NCBI GenBank assembly: GCA_021527695.1
Contig: JAKFAO010000010.1
Coordinates: forward strand, 1,294,776-1,358,775
Length of the DNA stretch: 64,000 nucleotides
Origin: Naematelia aurantialba
Lineage: Eukaryota; Basidiomycota; Tremellomycetes; Tremellales; Naemateliaceae
Direction of reading: 5' to 3'
Positions 58,776 to 64,000 of this stretch are shown one piece after another (the first letter of the stretch is position 1; each line of letters opens with the position of its first letter). A program made the translations under genes and the position numbers. The notes under the pieces are model-generated. The model had not been told where the DNA came from and did no database searches. It saw only the letters and a list, made by a program, of their open reading frames with translations.

Positions 58776-61506
58776 TCACTCAGTGTTCCAGTCTTCCGGT
58801 AGCATCCAACCCGTAAACGTTGCAGCTTCTGCGTCCAGACCAAATGACCAAAGGTCCGATATGTATCGTTCAACGGGCTTAGAGTTGGAGGGGATTGGGA
58901 TCGACAGATCGTCCAGAAGGGCAGCTTGATTGGCTTCCGCCGCCGTATGAATGTTTCGAACAATGGCTTCCATGTTATACACATCGGTAGGAGGGTTGTT
59001 GATGACCTGAAGGGGATTGTTAGCTCGAATTCCCGCCCCCCCCTTGTGTCCGCTCACATTGATCATCTCTGTCACCAGACAATAGCTCTTTGCTGCACTT
59101 CCAACATGCGATGGGTGACCGGTCAAGCAGACCTGGCGAAGCGGCGCCAGCAACTGGCCCATTTCTTCCAGTATCTCGACCCGGGAGTCAGTATCAAATA
59201 GAGCATGGATGAAGAGGACCAGCGTCGAGGAGACAAGGTGAATGTAGACATATGTTGCATTACGGAAGATGACTATGTAATCAGCATGTGGCAAGAAATA
59301 TGTGTCTAAGCAAGCTTACGTCCGCTGTCATCACCATTCAATTGTTTGCAGTGGGCACGGAGGTTCTGCTTAGCCGCCAATAAGGCCAGCGTTCGTGATT
59401 GAGCGTACGTTGGTTCTCGATAGCTCCTAAGAAGGTATGGTCGATGGAGTCGCAAAAGTCTCTGCAAGTACGAGCTATTTATCAGCCCCAATCCCCCCCC
59501 CCCGGACATTCACCTGTTGATCAGGAAGAACGCCTCTAACTCTGCTGCACGTAGGACGTGGGTTGCGCTCATAGTGATGAAATCTTGGTGTGAGGCTCTA
59601 AGTTCTTGGCTGATCTCTAGTACACTTCCGTAGGAAGTGTCTTCTGCCCGAAGGAGTGCTAAGATCGTTCGCCAGAATCCCACGATCCGGTTCATGTGAA
59701 ATTCCCAGATAAAGGGCGTCCTGTGAAAGTCAGCCATTAGGACGACCTGCCAAGCTCTCACTTTTCCCAGGGATCTCGGGGTCGAGCAGTGGTCGGATAC
59801 AAGAGGGCCTCTTCCGAGTAGTTGGCCGGCTCGACAGTAGTAGTAGAAGCTGACGGTCTTATGAGTGCCAGCCGCGCTGTCGCACTCACCATTTGGAAAA
59901 CAATACGAAAGCTGGTCAGGGGGGGTTTGGGGACCGACGGTTCTGGTGAATGTATCCACAAACAGAACGGTGTAGAAAGCACGTCGAGCGACCTCGAAGC
60001 TGTACGTTGGTCTATCGACAGGGAGCGCCGGGTCATTGAGTTTGCCCAAACAATGTACGTCAAGGTCCATGTGCAACATGAGACCTTTACATATGCTTCG
60101 CGATATGGATGAGCCGGCTGACTATGTCTTCACTCACCCTACAGCCACGTCAAAGTACATGCACCTGGTCCATTCGGGCCGACCTCGCACGAGATCACCA
60201 CGATAATAGGGCCCCTGGCGGCTAAAATATAAGGAACACGAAGCATATTTACCCGCGACTCACTTATTGTCCAAGGTTGCGACGAGAAGTACCGTCTGAA
60301 GAACCCTAAACTGGGGCCTGAAGAGCCAGTCTGCACAGGTGAGGGCGGTTTCCATCGTCCCAAAAAGTGCTTCGCAGGACTCGGCGAGCGCAGAATCGGT
60401 CAACCCTACACGTGCACGAGCGGTACATGTATTGGGTTCATCACTGAGGAAGTGTCCTGAGACCCTGCACCCATTTGAGCACCATCAGCGAGATAACAGT
60501 CTATACGATGCCAGCTTGTGGCTCCTAGGCTGCATCGCAAGTGGTCTTCGTCCTCCCCCCCCCCCTCGGTAGCATCAGGACTCACCACAGGATTGCAGCC
60601 AGTTGAGCAAGCCACGCTGGGTCGATGGACAAGTGCATACCCATGGTGCGGAGTGTTTCAAACTGAACGACTTCATCCCTAAAGACCTTCTCGTGCACAT
60701 GCAAACCTGCTTCATGAGTGTGATAGGCAAAGCACGGTTGTCCGCTCACGTAGGATTTGCACTTCGGCAAAGTAAAAGTCGAGCATAGAATTCAATCGTG
60801 TCTTGTCTGGCAGTGTTTCCAGCACCTGCAGCATGTCTCGATTCCACTTGGCGGTTCTCTTGGCTGTGAATGTCGACAAGATGTCTGGCCAAAACTTCTC
60901 TCCAGTCGCGCCAGTGCTGGGTGGTTCCTTGCTTTCCTTGCCAATCTCTTCCTGCGGTTGTTGTTCATTGGGAATGACGAGGTCTTCCAAACCTGAAAAA
61001 GCCTTCTCCTGTATAGCCACTCGACGCTTTGCTGGATCAGTTGGAGATGACGAGGTCGTTGTTGCGACTCTGACTGAGGAGCTAGGGAATGAGCGGGAAT
61101 GGGCGCCAGTCGTCCCAGAGTTAATTAGACGTTCTGAAGGGGTAGTGATGATATTTGGAAGTGAAGGCGGACTTGTTTGTGGAGTCGGACCATTGGGATC
61201 CTCGTATTCACAGCTGTCGGCCAGACCCCGGGTTGCGCATGCTGAGCAAGGGTAGGACCGGTCACACCGTATCTTGCGCCGCTTGCTATAATGAGTGAGC
61301 AGTTTGTAGAGCCTTAGCCAGGTAGCTTTGCTCACCATTCGATACATGTAAGCTGTAGTGAAGGTCAGCGAGGATTCGACCATCGTGACAGGGGGTAAAC
61401 CTACTTTCGCCCGAGACCGTCTGACCTTCAGCAGGGGGGACTCCTGGTCTGACTTCTTTTCGCCTTGCCTCTGCTTTGATGGACCTCGAACATGGCGCGC
61501 TGACAT
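58776..61506 (-). CDS. Zn2Cys6 transcription factor, subtelomeric
   Basis: Nuclear regulator. I chose the ATG at 61504-61506 (MSARHVRGPSKQRQGEKKSDQ) over earlier in-frame ones because it gives a short basic tail just before the zinc cluster. Two introns (about 61401-61351 and 61333-61288) split the cluster. Removing them gives TCIECKRRKIRCDRSYPC followed by SACATRGLADSCEY, with all six cysteines correctly spaced. A Ser/Thr-rich linker (61200-61030) leads to the regulatory domain (EKFWPDILSTFTAKRTAKWNRDMLQVLETLP...LNSMLDFYFAEVQ, 60910-60760). The middle is spread over small exons between 60770 and 59300. The last exon ends TFTGWMLPEDWNTE at 58776. Divergent from the broken transporter at 61910, its likely former target. 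Confidence 0.78.
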
Positions 61507-61909
61507 TGCTCTCCCAGGCCAAATCACTATCGACGGTTCGGCCGGTGTGACATACGAGGAAATGTTCAAAGAGTTGGCGAGCACAGGTGCACGGAGGATC
61601 AACAAACTCTCTCTCGGCCGCTCGGCGTTCAACCGTGTTCTTTTTTCACCCGCGGCTCGGGTGAGAGAGTAAACTTCTGCTTGGTAGTGCACCACCCCAT
61701 CTAGAACGCCTGTCGTTGTGTACTCTGGTGCCCCTACTCTCTCTGGCGTCTAGCATGGAGCTCGGCCGACCACTACGACGGCTACAGCACAGTACTAGTT
61801 GTGCAAGCGATCCTATGGAATATGTATATATAGAGGATTTCCCTTGCCAAACTTACTGGCAAGCTTCCTCCCATATCCTCCTCACGTAAACAGCTTGGTC
61901 ACCTTTACT
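61507..61909. promoter_or_regulatory. Divergent promoter, Zn2Cys6 regulator and transporter half
   Basis: 403 bases. ATGTATATATAGAGG at 61820-61834 is a strong TATA candidate about 75 bases before the transporter ATG. CGGCCGACC at 61763-61771 and CGGTTCGGCCGG near 61534 are CGG-type sites of the sort bound by Zn2Cys6 factors. Confidence 0.4.
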
Positions 61910-62690
61910 ATGTCCGTACATGACGAGACTGAAGCCCATGATGGCGAGAGAGGCGTTACAGAGCATCACTCTACTGTTTCAGCGCCATCCACACACGACC
62001 AAACACCCGACCTCGAAAAGCAGGCGGCGCCTACGACCACCACCCCGCCCCCGACCACTCACACATTCCCCGAAGGAAGTCTGTGGGGTTGGCTTACTCT
62101 TGTAGGTGGATGGCTCGCCAGTGAGTTCATCGATTGTATTTAGGTATGCCACTATCACTGATGCCTTTCATCAGTCTTCGTGACCTTCGGGTACGCCAAT
62201 GCGTTTGGCGTCTTCCAGGCCTACTATACTGTGAAATATCCTAATCAGACCGCTTCCAATATATCCTGGGTGGGATCTGTCCAGCTGTTCTTGCAGTTTG
62301 TGCTGGGAGCGGTAGTGGGACCTCTATACGACAGGGGTTACTTCTACTACCTAGTCATCTCCGGGAGCGTCATATATGTCGTGTGGTATGTCCAACCTCC
62401 ACCCATGCACGAGCGCCGCTCACATGGCCGCAGTTTCTTCATGATGTCCCTCGCCAAGGAGTTCTGGCAGACTGTCCTTGCCCAAGCGATCGGTATGGGA
62501 ATCGGAGTCGGATTGATATATCTTCCTGTTCTCTCCGTGATATCCCACTACTTTCACCGCCGTCGAGCATTTGCCATCGGCGTGGTCGTCACTGGGTCCT
62601 CTGTGGGTGGCATCTGCCTACCTATCATGCTCAATCGTCTGATTGCATCGTACGGCTTCGAAAAGGCTGTGCAGTACACCGGTTACAACC
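61910..62690 (+). pseudogene. N-terminal half of a monocarboxylate-type MFS transporter
   Basis: The start ATG gives MSVHDETEAHDGERG and a polar tail, then FPEGSLWGWLTLVGGWLA. After an intron (62121-62175) come FVTFGYANAFGVFQAYYTVKYPNQTASNISWVGSVQLFLQFVLGAVVGPLYDRGYFYYL, then RSFFMMSLAKEFWQTVLAQAIGMGIGVGLIYLPVLSVISHYFHRRRAFAIGVVVTGSSVGGICLPIMLNRLI. These are spans 1 to about 5 or 6 of an MCT-type carrier. Homology ends at about FEKAVQYTGY (62690). The frame runs on as non-family sequence to a stop at 62851. The C-terminal half is not downstream. The promoter and first exons look intact. Confidence 0.8.
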
Positions 62691-62714
62691 CGATTCCGGG
62701 ACGGGGGCACCGAA

Positions 62715-62739
62715 TGATCATGCATGGAATGCATGATCA
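62715..62739. repeat. Perfect 11-bp inverted repeat at the breakpoint
   Basis: Arms TGATCATGCAT (62715-62725) and ATGCATGATCA (62729-62739) are separated by GGA, so the DNA can form a tight hairpin or cruciform. It lies about 25 bases beyond the point where transporter homology ends. Confidence 0.9.
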
Positions 62740-62878
62740 ATGGCATGGGCTGGTCGAGGGCGGTGGTGCCTACCAGAATATGTCAATGAAACATGCATGG
62801 TCAAGATGTGGAAAGAGATATCGAGGATCTTCGCTCACGTCGACAAGGTGACCCCCAAGGACGGAAGCAAATCGTGGG

Positions 62879-63883
62879 TCAGACACCAAGTGCCGTCCTA
62901 TCGATAACACCTCCTTGAACGAGCTCTGCGATCCAGTGGACGAGGGCGGTCCTCTGTAGTTTATGCTTGCACTCCTTGTTTGAGCATCGTACTCGGAATG
63001 GAGCCCGAAGGTGGACCTGGTAGCGGTGGTCTGGGTTGCCTGGCTGGGCCTTACAAGGCAGGGCGTACGGATTCGTGCTCCTCCTGGCTTGTTCGAATAG
63101 GTCCCGGATCTCCTCGTCTGTCTGGTACTGCCTGGTAAATTCCCTAAAGATGTCCGACCTGTCGGAGGAGGGAGTTGAGTGCCACCAAGCATCAGGATCG
63201 AGGGACTTAGTCGGTGACCTTATCCCGGCATTCCAGCCAACGGCGTTGAGGATGTCTGTCAGGGCTTGGGTCTGGGCCTTGGTGGGGTGGTCTGCCGCAC
63301 TGCCTCGGAACATGTCGGCCTGTGTGGCCTGCTCGTAGACCCAGTGGGCATTAGCGAGCAGACCCTCCCTTGTTACGAGGTTGGCGGTGAGGCGGTAAGT
63401 AGCATGGGGTCCATTCCCGACCCCCAGCCAGTAGCTTGGGTTCAAGAAGCCCGTTGCCTTGACGATATGGCTGGCCGACCTGAGACTGGGAGCTTTGACG
63501 GTGACTTCTATACGGAAACCGCCCAGGGCGAGGTCGTCCTTACTGGTAAGGCTGTGGATCATGCGTAGACTCGATGCGACCTGGTTCCGTACCCCCTGGA
63601 GGGACTTTGGTACGGACCCCTGCAGCCGGCTGTTGAAGGACTTGATTACGTGTACAACCCTCGGGTAGACTTTGACAGAGAAGTGGCGGGCTTGATGAGT
63701 GGCTGCCAGCTTGACAGTGCCGTAGTTACCTGATCCCGGTACCAGCATGGGGTAGTGTGTCAAGCCATGTCTCTGGCCGGTTGCCGACCCGAACAGCCAG
63801 ATGAACGGGGAGGAGAAGCTCTGGCCGATGTCCCACTCGTTGTGCTCTGCCCAGCGGTGGTCGGTCTGAGCAGGCTCCGTATT
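62879..63883 (-). pseudogene. Subtelomeric ORF, 5' end cut by the telomere
   Basis: An open frame of 335 codons from the stop at 62879 to the telomere junction at 63883; the first upstream in-frame stop lies inside the telomere array at 63920. No ATG is found between 63883 and the Met at 63746-63748 (MLVPGSGNYG). I do not recognise the family. Visible traits are WAEHNEWDIGQSFSSPFIW next to the telomere, a basic region, and GGFRIEVTVKAPS. A C-terminal CSNKECKHKL pair of CxxxxC type is followed by HWIAELVQGGVIDRTALGV. The length without a stop, single frame and protein-like composition suggest the 3' part of a once longer gene, perhaps repeated at other chromosome ends. Whether it is still expressed is open. 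Confidence 0.55.
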
Positions 63884-64000
63884 GGGGGTTAGGGGGTTAG
63901 GGGTTAGGGGGTTAGGGGGTTAGGGGGTTAGGGGGTTAGGGGGTTAGGGGGTTAGGGGGTTAGGGGGTTAGGGGGTTAGGGGGTTAGGGGGTTAGGGGGG
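63884..64000 (+). repeat. Telomere, (TTAGGGGG)n
   Basis: About 14 tandem GGGGGTTA units reading 5' to 3' towards the window end, the correct direction for a right-hand telomere. One unit near the inner edge (63900-63906) has four G instead of five. The junction with unique sequence is sharp at CGTATT/GGGGG. Confidence 0.97.

Noticed and set aside
60712..61695. Single 327-codon ORF over the second Zn2Cys6 gene, read as one exon.
   Set aside because: Read unspliced it loses the first two cysteines of the zinc cluster. Removing two introns restores all six, so the start was moved to 61506.
1..64000. CRISPR array, prophage or bacterial operon structure.
   Set aside because: No regular spacer-repeat array or phage genes; introns, fungal families and a telomere show a nuclear fungal chromosome.

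Overview
This window is the right-hand end of a fungal chromosome. It ends in about 117 bases of the telomere repeat TTAGGGGG (63884-64000), the repeat known from Cryptococcus and relatives. The genes are packed tightly on both strands. They are broken by many short introns (some only 36-37 nt) with GT...AG ends and CTGAC/CTGAG-like branch sites. The families are typical of fungi: Zn2Cys6 and C2H2 regulators with a fungal transcription-factor domain, GH72 and GH5 wall enzymes, DHA1, ACS and NCS1 transporters. Together these point to a basidiomycete yeast of the Tremellomycetes, possibly Trichosporonales. No tRNA, rRNA or CRISPR array was seen. All multi-exon models below were built by eye from frame continuity and family knowledge; their outer limits are firmer than their splice sites.

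Layout. 1-10.8 kb, all minus strand: a membrane-anchored copper amine oxidase cut by the left edge, a membrane-anchored GH5 exo-1,3-beta-glucanase and a GPI-anchored GH72 glucanosyltransferase. A long 7-bp polypurine minisatellite lies between the first two. 12.4-17.6 kb: a hydantoin/Asp-Glu racemase-like gene divergent from an NCS1 purine/allantoin-type permease, then a small VOC (glyoxalase-fold) protein. 17.7-22.6 kb: a Zn2Cys6 regulator divergent from a DHA1 multidrug/polyamine-type transporter.

23.0-31.9 kb is the most system-like part. It holds a C2H2 regulator, a Dal5-like organic-anion permease, a RidA deaminase, an HpcH/HpaI aldolase and a 2-oxoglutarate/Fe(II) oxygenase. All of their intergenic promoters carry the same motif, AGCTCCTCC, once as a perfect 14-bp palindrome. 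It looks like a compact, self-regulated catabolic cluster of unknown substrate. 32.4-47.6 kb is a nutrient-scavenging stretch: a GH140-like apiosidase-type hydrolase divergent from a sugar transporter, a D-amino-acid oxidase, a secreted M28 aminopeptidase, an alpha/beta hydrolase, a secreted histidine phosphatase, a GH51 arabinofuranosidase and an aldo-keto reductase. 47.9-54.5 kb holds pirin and a large Munc13-like vesicle-fusion protein.

54.7-64.0 kb is the subtelomere and looks rearranged. The C-terminal half of a monocarboxylate-type transporter lies on the minus strand at 54.7-55.3 kb. The N-terminal half of the same type lies on the plus strand at 61.9-62.7 kb, as one inversion would produce. 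Between them are an unrecognised gene, a candidate solo LTR with an adjoining minisatellite, and a Zn2Cys6 regulator. The last open frame runs without a stop straight into the telomere, so its 5' part seems to be lost.
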